A stretch of 6,653 nucleotides of DNA, taken from contig JBAYVY010000208.1 in assembly GCA_041674345.1 (NCBI GenBank), positions 1-6,653 on the forward strand, given 5' to 3'. This stretch comes from JBAYVY01 sp041674345. GTDB taxonomy: Bacteria > Planctomycetota > Phycisphaerae > Phycisphaerales > Zrk34. Both the position numbers and the translations under genes were made by a program. Below the pieces are notes generated by a model. It saw only the letters and a program-made list of their open reading frames with translations. It did not search any database and was not told where the DNA came from. This document shows, piece after piece, positions 1 to 6,049 of this stretch (positions are counted from its first letter, which is position 1; the number at the start of each line of letters is the position of its first letter).

Positions 1-1
1 C

Positions 2-958
2 CGCATCCGAAACGTCGGTCAACTGGCGACCAACGAAGACCTCCAGCCCCCCGTCTCCGGCGGGCAGGCCTTCGGCGAAGCGCTCTTCGGAAAAGAACCC
101 GCCCGTTCCATGCTCACGCCCTTCGCCCTTTGCGCCGACGGCAAGGATCGCCTCTTCGTCGCCGATTCCAACGCCCAATGCGTTCACGTTTTCAACTTCA
201 ACACCCGCGAATATCAGCGATGGGTGACGCCCAAAGACGCCCCGCAATTCGCCCAGCCCGTCGCCGTCGCTTACGATCCGGTCGGCCGCGTCATCGTCGC
301 CGATTCAGTGTTCGGCGGACTGTTCGTCTTCGACGATCAGGGCAATTTCCAATCCGTCATCGGCCAGTCATCCCTCCAGCGCCCTTGCGGCCTGACGATC
401 CATCCGACCACGCGCCAACTCTTCGTCACCGACGCCGGTCTGCACCAACTGCTCATCCTCACGCCCGACGGCACGCTCATGGCCAAACTCGGTCAGCGCG
501 GCCCCGCGCCCCTCCCCGCCAACTTCAACTTCCCCACCTCCGTCGCCATCTCACCCGACGGAACCATTTACGTCTGCGATGCCCTGAACTTCCGCATCCA
601 GGTCTTCAACCCCGATCTCACCTTCGTCCGCGCCTTCGGCATCAAGGGCGATGTGCCCGGCAGCTTCTCACAACCCAAAGCCCTGGCCACCGACAGCGAC
701 GGCCACCTGTATGTGATCGACTCCCATTTTGAAGCCGTCGAAATTTTCGACCCCCAGGGCCATGTCCTGCTCAGCTTCGGCGAAGAGGGCCGCGCTCCCG
801 GTCAATTCTGGCTGCCCACCGGCATCTTCATTGATGCGCACAACCGCATCTACATCGCCGATTCCTACAACCGTCGCGTTCAGGTGTTCGATTATCTGCC
901 GGCCGCGGGTCCGGCCCCGACTCCCGCCTCCGATCCCGCCATCGAGGTGTCCCCATGA
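2..958 (+). CDS. NHL-repeat six-bladed β-propeller protein, 5'-truncated by window edge
   Basis: The frame is open from the first bases, so the ATG at 110 is internal and the true start lies upstream; 318 residues are visible. Six NHL-type repeats follow one another, each with a pattern like 'P.gvaid..G.iyvaDs...ri.vFd', for example 'GRVIVADSVFGGLFVF', 'GTIYVCDALNFRIQVF' and 'NRIYIADSYNRRVQVF'. Six such units are enough for a closed six-bladed propeller. The stretch before them, beginning 'RIRNVGQLA', resembles the N-terminal strand that precedes the propeller in secreted NHL proteins near multiheme cytochromes, so probably only a signal peptide or lipoprotein leader and a few residues are missing. 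The last ~19 residues are a Pro/Ala-rich tail. NHL propellers are usually binding or scaffold modules, and no catalytic residues are evident. The stop overlaps the next start (ATGA), so the two genes are very likely cotranscribed and translationally coupled. An electron-transfer accessory role is inferred from context only. Confidence 0.9.
   Translation, partial: RIRNVGQLATNEDLQPPVSGGQAFGEALFGKEPARSMLTPFALCADGKDRLFVADSNAQCVHVFNFNTREYQRWVTPKDAPQFAQPVAVAYDPVGRVIVADSVFGGLFVFDDQGNFQSVIGQSSLQRPCGLTIHPTTRQLFVTDAGLHQLLILTPDGTLMAKLGQRGPAPLPANFNFPTSVAISPDGTIYVCDALNFRIQVFNPDLTFVRAFGIKGDVPGSFSQPKALATDSDGHLYVIDSHFEAVEIFDPQGHVLLSFGEEGRAPGQFWLPTGIFIDAHNRIYIADSYNRRVQVFDYLPAAGPAPTPASDPAIEVSP
944..958 (+). 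promoter_or_regulatory. Shine-Dalgarno site and ATGA stop/start overlap
   Basis: GAGG at 944-947 lies seven bases before the ATG at 955. The ATGA at 955-958 holds both this start and the TGA stop of the propeller gene. The ribosome site therefore lies inside the upstream coding region, the usual arrangement for translational coupling, and it suggests the two products are made in a linked ratio. Confidence 0.7.
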
Positions 959-2565
959 AATACATTCCGACCCTCACCGTCGCGCTCTCCTTCACCGCCG
1001 CGGCACACGCACAACTCGCCAACAGCATCGGCAATTCGCCGCACAACCTTTCCGCCGGCGGGCCGGGCGCGATTCACGCCGCCACCGAGCAGCAAATCTG
1101 CATCTTCTGCCACACGCCCCACAACGCATCCCTCACCCGACCGCTGTGGAATCGAAACATTCCCCTCAACGCCTATCAGATTTACACCAGCCGCTCCCTC
1201 CAGGCCCTGCCCGGCCAGCCCACCGGTTCCTCCAAACTCTGCCTCTCCTGTCACGACGGAACCATCGCGCTCGGCTCGGTCCTCTCCCGCGATCAGCCCA
1301 TCTTCATGGTCGGCGGAATCACCACGCTCCCGCCCGGCAAATCCAACCTCGGCACCGATCTGTCCGACGATCACCCCATCAGTTTCCGCTACGATTCCGC
1401 CCTCGCCTCACGCAACACCAAAATCAAAGACCCCGCGCTCCTTCCCCCCGCCGTTCATCTTGATTACAACTCCGAACTCCAATGCACCAGTTGCCACGAC
1501 GCCCATAACAACCAGTACGGCAAGTTCCTGGTCATGGACAACTCCCAGTCTCAACTTTGCAACAGTTGCCACCAGCAGGGCACGACCAACATCCCCCCGC
1601 ATGACCAGTGCGCCAGTTGCCATCAACAACACTCCGCGCCGAGTGGTCCTTTCCTCCTGGCCGGTGTCACCGTCCGCGACACCTGCCTCCAATGTCACGG
1701 CGGCACTTCCGGGGGCACTGCTCCCAACCTCGCGCCTGACATGGCCAAGACCGATGTTCACGACACGCAGAGCGATGTCAACCTGCCCAATCCGATTCCC
1801 AACAACGTCGCATGTTCCGATTGCCATGAGCCGCACACGATGACCTTCGCTCCCGCCTCCGCGCCGATCGTGCGGGGCAACTTCGGCAAACAGACCGGCG
1901 TCAACGCCGCCGGCGCTCCACTCACCGTCGTCCAGTACGAATACGAAGTCTGCTTCAAATGCCACGGCGACAGCGCCGCCGTCCAACCCTTCATCAACCG
2001 TAAAATCGTGCAGGCCAACACGCGCCTGGAGTTCAGTTCCGCCGCCGTGTCTTTCCACCCCGTCGAAGCCGCCGGTAAAAATCCCAACGTCCCCAGTCTC
2101 AAGCCCGGCTTCAACGCCTCCTCCATCATCTACTGCTCCGATTGCCACAGTTCCGACACCGGCACCCACGCCGGCGGCTCAAGCCCCAATGGCCCCCACG
2201 GCTCCAACCAGTCCCCACTGTTGATCGCCCGTTACGACACCACCGATCAATCCTCCGAAAGCTCCGCCGCCTACGCACTGTGCTATCGCTGCCACAATCG
2301 CAACAGCATCCTCAACGACCAGTCCTTCAAGGAACACAAAAAGCACATCGTTGAAGAACGCACTCCCTGCTCCGCCTGTCACGACGCCCACGGCATCGCC
2401 TCCGGCCAGGGAACCACCGCCAACAACGCCCGCCTCATCAACTTCGACACCAACATCGTCTCCCCCACCAGCGGCGGCGTCCTCCAATACCAATCCCTCG
2501 GCGTCTTCCGCGGAACCTGCACCCTCAAATGCCACGGCGAAGATCACAACAACGAATCGTATTGA
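955..2565 (+). CDS. Secreted dodecaheme-type multiheme cytochrome c (doubled CXXCH family)
   Basis: This is a 536-residue protein. A signal peptide (residues 1-19, 'MKYIPTLTVALSFTAAAHA', probable cleavage before Q20) sends it across the inner membrane, where c-type hemes are attached. Eleven CXXCH motifs start at C49, C96, C177, C202, C219, C244, C287, C333, C394, C443 and C472. A twelfth site at C522 is CX3CH ('CTLKCH'). Several motifs are spaced as in doubled-CXXCH domains, for example C177/C202 with 'CTSCHDAHNNQYGKFLV' between. Extra histidines (H30, H56, H140 in 'DDHPISF', H184, H226, H294, H368 in 'FHPV', H415, H464, H479) could be distal heme ligands, implying mostly bis-His low-spin hemes and an electron-transfer role rather than catalysis. 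About 45 residues per heme is typical of such conduits. The start is supported by GAGG at 944-947, seven bases before the ATG, and by the overlap with the propeller gene. The redox partner, and whether the protein is periplasmic or on the surface, cannot be read from the sequence. Confidence 0.95.
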   Translation: MKYIPTLTVALSFTAAAHAQLANSIGNSPHNLSAGGPGAIHAATEQQICIFCHTPHNASLTRPLWNRNIPLNAYQIYTSRSLQALPGQPTGSSKLCLSCHDGTIALGSVLSRDQPIFMVGGITTLPPGKSNLGTDLSDDHPISFRYDSALASRNTKIKDPALLPPAVHLDYNSELQCTSCHDAHNNQYGKFLVMDNSQSQLCNSCHQQGTTNIPPHDQCASCHQQHSAPSGPFLLAGVTVRDTCLQCHGGTSGGTAPNLAPDMAKTDVHDTQSDVNLPNPIPNNVACSDCHEPHTMTFAPASAPIVRGNFGKQTGVNAAGAPLTVVQYEYEVCFKCHGDSAAVQPFINRKIVQANTRLEFSSAAVSFHPVEAAGKNPNVPSLKPGFNASSIIYCSDCHSSDTGTHAGGSSPNGPHGSNQSPLLIARYDTTDQSSESSAAYALCYRCHNRNSILNDQSFKEHKKHIVEERTPCSACHDAHGIASGQGTTANNARLINFDTNIVSPTSGGVLQYQSLGVFRGTCTLKCHGEDHNNESY

Positions 2566-2603
2566 GCAGCGGACATCCGCCCACCTTTGCCATCTCCGTC
2601 GCC

Positions 2604-2687
2604 CGTCGGCGCACCCTCATGTCGCAGCCGTCCGCCGATGCGCGTTAACTTCTTGTCGCGCCGCCGCTCACGATTTTTCATTTTTTT
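2604..2687 (+). terminator. Possible transcription end of the propeller-cytochrome operon
   Basis: An 8-bp stem (CGTCGGCG at 2604-2611 with CGCCGATG at 2633-2640, one G-T wobble) encloses a 21-base loop. It is followed, 33 bases on, by two T runs (2674-2678 and 2681-2687). Stem and T tract are too far apart and the loop too large for a classical intrinsic terminator, so this is a weak call; Rho-dependent ending is equally possible. Its position 40-120 bases after the cytochrome stop fits an operon end. Confidence 0.25.
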
Positions 2688-2934
2688 CACAGCGTGTCGT
2701 CCAAGCCGTGCCGCGCCGATGCGCACCTGTCGCGGCCCCACAATCGTGCTACGCCGATGGATGACCCGACGTTAGGGTATGGATGGCGAAAAAGCGACAT
2801 TCCGGTGCGCACTTTCATCGTTTGGAAGAGCATTCGCCCCCGGTTCGCGATTTCCTCAATCCCCCCGCGACACCCCGGTGCGCCGATAGCAAGATCGTAT
2901 AGGTTTTCATCGCCCCCCGGAAAGTGGCCCCGGA

Positions 2935-3007
2935 ACCGCGTCTCGGAAGACGCGGCTGAGAAAGAATCGCGGCGCGCCCATATCAGCCGCGTCTTGCGAA
3001 ACGCGGT
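2935..3007. repeat. Nested inverted repeat, REP/BIME-like
   Basis: The left arm (2935-2959) and right arm (2983-3007) are each 25 nt and are reverse complements at 23 of 25 positions, separated by 23 bases. Each arm also contains its own palindrome. On the left, CCGCGTCT and AGACGCGG pair perfectly around a CGGA tetraloop (2936-2955). On the right, CCGCGT and ACGCGG pair around an 8-base loop (2987-3006). The DNA or RNA can thus form either one long stem of about 25 bp or two short hairpins. Two inverted palindromic units in an intergenic space is the layout of bacterial REP pairs (BIMEs). No REP-associated transposase is in view, and the copy number in the genome is unknown. It could instead be a terminator-like or regulatory RNA structure. 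The two differences between the arms keep the CG-rich stem and change only loop-side bases. Confidence 0.6.
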
Positions 3008-3239
3008 AGCCACGGCGCGCGGCGATCCGCCATTCAACCATCGGCCATCCGCAATTTCGCTTGCCGCCCGTGACCAGTCGATCTACAATCGCCTCCAACC
3101 ATCCACATCGGGGCCACACCATGCCCGGGCCATCGCATCAAGACGACAACCCGCCGGGAAGTAGGTTACGCCTCGGATTGAATCCGGCGATTTCTTGCGT
3201 TCGCGTCGCTGTTCTCGCAATATCTGTTGCTCGCCTGTG

Positions 3240-3245
3240 TAAAAT
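3240..3245 (+). promoter_or_regulatory. Candidate -10 element for the Sel1-protease gene
   Basis: TAAAAT at 3240-3245 matches the σ70 -10 consensus at five of six positions. It would put a transcript start near 3252, giving a leader of about 30 bases ending at the ATG at 3281. No good -35 box lies 16-18 bases upstream. An alternative pair is TTGCGT (3195-3200) with CAATAT (3218-3223), which has a 17-bp spacer but a poor -10. A promoter in this interval is expected because the preceding gene ends about 700 bp upstream; the exact element is uncertain. Confidence 0.25.
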
Positions 3246-3268
3246 GCAGCCAGACGGTGAATGAACCG

Positions 3269-3274
3269 AAGGAG
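3269..3274 (+). promoter_or_regulatory. Shine-Dalgarno site fixing the start at 3281
   Basis: AAGGAG at 3269-3274 sits six bases before the ATG at 3281, near ideal strength and spacing. The same frame is open back to a TTG at 3227, which would add 18 residues but has no comparable ribosome site. The ATG also places the zinc-ribbon cysteines close to the N-terminus, as is usual for such proteins. Confidence 0.8.
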
Positions 3275-3280
3275 CCGTTC

Positions 3281-6049
3281 ATGGCAATGAACACATCTTC
3301 CCATTGTCCCAAGTGTCAGGCACCCCTTCGTCTGCCTTCTTCATCCGTCCCGCTCAAGTTCCGCTGCCAGACATGCGGCCACATCTTCGTGGCACCGCCC
3401 ACGGAGCATCTTGCTCCGCCATCGGTGACAGCGCAGACACCCCCGACAGAGGCAAGTTCCACCAAATCAACGGGGCTGTTGCGATCGCCTTGGTTCTTCG
3501 TGACGCTGGTGGTGGGCTGCGCCGCGTTGGCAGGCATGTGTTTTATCGTCGCCTCGGCTTGGCCGACTTCGCCCCAAGACGTACCCACGCGAACCACAAC
3601 CGCTCCGCCCGTCGATCCGCTGACTCAACTTATCCGGCAGGCCGAAGCGGGAGACGCCGCAGCGCAGGTGAAACTTGGCTCCAAATACGAAAACGGCGAG
3701 GGAATTGGAAAAGACCCCGCAGAAGCGGCCAAGTGGTACAAACTGGCGGGAGCGCAAGGCAATGCTGAGGCACAGTACCGCCTGGGTCTCATTCACGCTG
3801 GGGCAGCCGGAGTTCATCGGGATACCAGCGGTCGATTGTTGTTCAAGACCAAGTTCGTTTTCGGTCAAGAAGGTGTTGCGGACAATGTTGCGGAGGCCAT
3901 CAAGTGGTTTCGCCTCGCCGCGCAGCAGGGACACGCTGCGGCGGAATTTGAATTTGGCTCGATGTATCAATTCGGCATCGGTGCAGATGAGAATCCAACG
4001 GAGGCGGTCAAGTGGTATCGGCTCGCATCGGACCAAGGCGATGCCGCCGCCCAACTCGCCCTTGGGAGGATGTATGCCAAAGGCGAGGGCGTAACCAAAG
4101 ACCCAGCCGAGGCGGTCAAGTGGTATCGCATGGCGGCGGATCAGGGCAATGTCGCTGCCCAATACGCCCTTGGGGGGATGTATTACTACGGCAATGGCGT
4201 GGCGAAAGACCCAGCCGAGGCGATCAAATGGTATCGCCTCGCAGCGGAGCAGGGCGATGCCGATGCCCAACTCCATCTTGGGGGGAGGTATGCCAAGGGC
4301 GAGGGGGTGGCGAAAGACCCCGCTGAAGCCGTCAAGTGGTATCGCCGCGCGGCGGAGCAGGACAATGCCATTGCCCAATTCTCCCTTGGGTTCAGTTATC
4401 ATTTCGGCGTGGGCGTGGCAAAAGATTCAGCGGAGGCGGCCAAGTGGTATCGCCGCGCAGCGGAGCAGGGCAATGCTTCTGCCCAATTCAACCTTGGAGG
4501 GATGTACTACAATGGCGACGGCGTAACCAAAGACCCAGCCGAGGCGATCAAATGGTATCGCATGGCAGCGGAGCAGGGCAATGCCCTAGCCCAGTACTTC
4601 CTTGGGAGGATGTACTACAACGGCGACGGCGTAACCAAAGACCCAGCCGAGGCGGTCAAGTGGTATCGCATGGCAGCGGAGCAGGGCGATGCCCTAGCCC
4701 AGTACTTCCTTGGGGGGATGTATTACTACGGCAATGGCGTAACCAAAGACCCAGCCGAGGCGGCCAAATGGTTTCGCATGGCGGCGGAGCAGGGCGAAGC
4801 CCTAGCCCAGTACTTCCTTGGGGGGATGTATTACTACGGCAATGGCGTAACCAAAGACCCAGCCGAGGCGATCAAATGGTTTCGCATGGCAGCGGAGCAG
4901 GGCAATGTCGATGCCCAGATCAATGTTGGGTGGATGTACTACAACGGCGTTGGCGTAACCAAAGACCCAGCCGAGGCGATCAAATGGTTACGCATGGCAG
5001 CGGAGCAGGGCAATGCCCTAGCCCAGTCCATACTTGGGTGGAGGTACTACGACGGCGAGGGTGTAGCGAAAGACTTTACCAAGGGGGTTGAATGGTTTCG
5101 TCGCGCGGCGGAGCAGGGCAACGTGGCCAGCCAGAACATGCTTGGACTGGCGTACTGGCTCGGCAACGGGGTCGCACGGGACTATGTCAAGGCATACGCA
5201 TGGTTCAATATCGCTGCGGCGGGTGGATACGAGGATGCGGCCAAGTCCCGCGATTCGCTTGCCCAAGAGATGACGCCTCAGCAGGTGGCGGAAGCGCAGC
5301 GTCTTTCCAGCGCGTTCCAGGCGAAAGCCGAAGCGCCACAGACCGCCGAGCGTAACGATGGTTTTCCCGACGGTCCCGCTGTCGGCCAGCCGAGCGGTTC
5401 CGGCTCTGGTTTCTTCATCACAGCCGAGGGCCACTTTGTCACCAACTATCACGTTGTCGCGGGCGCATCCAAGGTCGTCATTCATGTGGGTGATCGTGCG
5501 CTGCCGGCGCGCGTCATTCGCGTGGACCAAAGCAGCGATCTGGCATTGTTGAAGGTCGAGGGCAAGAGTGTGCCGCTGGCGCTTCGGCCCAGCGGATCAG
5601 GCGTGCGCGTGGGACAGACGGTGGCCACGGTGGGATACCCGAACCCCGGATTGCAGGGACAGGAGCCGAAGTTCACCACGGGGCAGATCAACGCATTGAG
5701 CGGCGCGGGTGGCGATGCGGGGTTGTATCAGATCAGTGTGCCGGTGCAGCCGGGCAACTCCGGCGGGCCACTGCTGGATGAAAACGGCCAAGTGGTGGGC
5801 GTGATTGTGGCGAAGCTGAACGTTTCCGCTGCGGTGGAAACGTCGGGGGCATTGCCTGAGAACGTAAACTATGCGATCAAGGAGTCGGTATTGACCGCGT
5901 TTCTGGAAAGTGTGCCGGGATTGGCCGAACGCTTGCCCAAGGCGACGGAAGTGAGGCAACTCAAACCGGAGGACGTGGCGCAGCTTGGCATAGCCAGCGC
6001 GGGCATGGTGGTGGTGTATTCCCCACCGGGAGGCAATATCCTGAAATAG
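3281..6049 (+). CDS. Zinc ribbon-TM-Sel1 repeat-trypsin-like serine protease fusion
   Basis: This is a 922-residue protein with four parts. First is a zinc ribbon with CPKC (C9, C12) and CQTC (C29, C32), of the MJ0042-like type. Second is one hydrophobic helix at about 70-93 ('WFFVTLVVGCAALAGMCFIV' at its core), preceded by K62 and R68 and followed by a Pro/Thr-rich linker, which suggests N-in topology. Third are 14 Sel1-like repeats at 126-650, mostly 36 residues, of the form 'A.AQ..LG.MYY.G.GV.KDPAEA.KWYR.AAEQGN', ending in a capping helical stretch to about 680. Fourth is an HtrA/trypsin-like protease domain at about 705-877 with H724 (TNYHVV), D753 (SSDLALL) and S827 (GNSGGPL), so the triad looks intact. 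No PDZ domain follows; the last ~45 residues are unassigned. Sel1 repeats form helical solenoids that bind partner proteins, so the likely role is an inner-membrane-anchored protease or peptide sensor whose solenoid recruits substrate outside the membrane. Topology and role are inferred. It appears to stand alone as a single transcription unit. Confidence 0.92.
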   Translation: MAMNTSSHCPKCQAPLRLPSSSVPLKFRCQTCGHIFVAPPTEHLAPPSVTAQTPPTEASSTKSTGLLRSPWFFVTLVVGCAALAGMCFIVASAWPTSPQDVPTRTTTAPPVDPLTQLIRQAEAGDAAAQVKLGSKYENGEGIGKDPAEAAKWYKLAGAQGNAEAQYRLGLIHAGAAGVHRDTSGRLLFKTKFVFGQEGVADNVAEAIKWFRLAAQQGHAAAEFEFGSMYQFGIGADENPTEAVKWYRLASDQGDAAAQLALGRMYAKGEGVTKDPAEAVKWYRMAADQGNVAAQYALGGMYYYGNGVAKDPAEAIKWYRLAAEQGDADAQLHLGGRYAKGEGVAKDPAEAVKWYRRAAEQDNAIAQFSLGFSYHFGVGVAKDSAEAAKWYRRAAEQGNASAQFNLGGMYYNGDGVTKDPAEAIKWYRMAAEQGNALAQYFLGRMYYNGDGVTKDPAEAVKWYRMAAEQGDALAQYFLGGMYYYGNGVTKDPAEAAKWFRMAAEQGEALAQYFLGGMYYYGNGVTKDPAEAIKWFRMAAEQGNVDAQINVGWMYYNGVGVTKDPAEAIKWLRMAAEQGNALAQSILGWRYYDGEGVAKDFTKGVEWFRRAAEQGNVASQNMLGLAYWLGNGVARDYVKAYAWFNIAAAGGYEDAAKSRDSLAQEMTPQQVAEAQRLSSAFQAKAEAPQTAERNDGFPDGPAVGQPSGSGSGFFITAEGHFVTNYHVVAGASKVVIHVGDRALPARVIRVDQSSDLALLKVEGKSVPLALRPSGSGVRVGQTVATVGYPNPGLQGQEPKFTTGQINALSGAGGDAGLYQISVPVQPGNSGGPLLDENGQVVGVIVAKLNVSAAVETSGALPENVNYAIKESVLTAFLESVPGLAERLPKATEVRQLKPEDVAQLGIASAGMVVVYSPPGGNILK
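3656..5230 (+). repeat. Tandem 108-bp repeat array encoding 14 Sel1-like units
   Basis: The coding region repeats with a 108-bp period (36 codons). Units begin at residues 126, 162, 219, 255, 291, 327, 363, 399, 435, 471, 507, 543, 579 and 615. The second unit is long (57 residues) because of an insertion of about 21 residues. Units 8-12 are very alike at the DNA level; units 10 and 11 (4691-4798 and 4799-4906) differ at about 5 of 108 bases. The outer units (1-3, 13 and 14) have diverged more. This pattern points to recent duplication or gene conversion in the middle of the array. Because the period is a multiple of three, unused frames on both strands stay open for long stretches and look like genes, but they are artefacts of the repeat. 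Confidence 0.95.

Larger units (their letters stand above)
2566..3280. other. Intergenic region without a convincing gene (about 715 bp)
   Basis: Open frames exist on both strands here (a GTG-started frame at 2694-3164 plus, and frames at 2687-3037 and 2907-3122 minus). They overlap one another, lack a clear ribosome site, and encode Arg/Ser/Pro-rich strings with no recognisable domain, so I treat them as chance frames in GC-rich DNA. Visible structure includes a small hairpin just after the cytochrome stop (GCGG-ACAT-CCGC, 2569-2580), a direct repeat CGCCGATGCGC at 2633-2643 and 2714-2724, a T-rich tract at 2674-2687, a nested palindrome at 2935-3007, and a small inverted repeat CGGAT-tga-ATCCG at 3174-3186. 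I looked for a tRNA: 'GGTTCGCGATTTCC' near 2850 hints at a T-arm but has the wrong base at the conserved loop A and no matching acceptor stem. The last ~85 bases probably hold the promoter of the next gene. Confidence 0.6.

Noticed and set aside
1408..2169. A 253-codon minus-strand frame opposite the cytochrome gene.
   Set aside because: A Gly/Val-rich antisense shadow of a C-ending-codon gene; the plus-strand protein has a signal peptide and twelve heme sites.
2845..2862. T-arm-like string suggesting a tRNA.
   Set aside because: The conserved A of the T-loop is missing and no acceptor, D or anticodon stems can be laid out around it.
2687..3037. A 116-codon minus-strand frame in the long spacer.
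   Set aside because: No recognised family and it overlaps other chance frames. It is kept only as a possibility to test by conservation.
2694..3164. A 156-codon GTG-started frame in the long spacer.
   Set aside because: No Shine-Dalgarno site, no recognisable domain, Arg/Pro/Ser-rich low-information sequence, and it runs through the nested palindrome.
3227..3280. TTG start adding 18 residues, including an extra CVKC pair, to the Sel1-protease.
   Set aside because: AAGGAG placed six bases before the ATG at 3281 is a far better start signal, and the extra CxxC does not fit a zinc-ribbon spacing with the others.
3467..4402. A 311-codon minus-strand open frame.
   Set aside because: It is antisense to the Sel1 repeats, shows the same 36-residue periodicity, and has no recognisable domain or ribosome site.
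4336..5091. A 251-codon plus-strand open frame within the Sel1 region, rich in 'RPSRG' and 'GAGQC' repeats.
   Set aside because: It is the out-of-frame reading of the 108-bp Sel1 repeats; the period is a multiple of three, so stops are absent in every unit at once. The Sel1 frame shows clear domain conservation.
3656..5230. Regular repeats that might suggest a CRISPR array.
   Set aside because: The repeats are contiguous 108-bp coding units with no unique spacers and keep one reading frame throughout.
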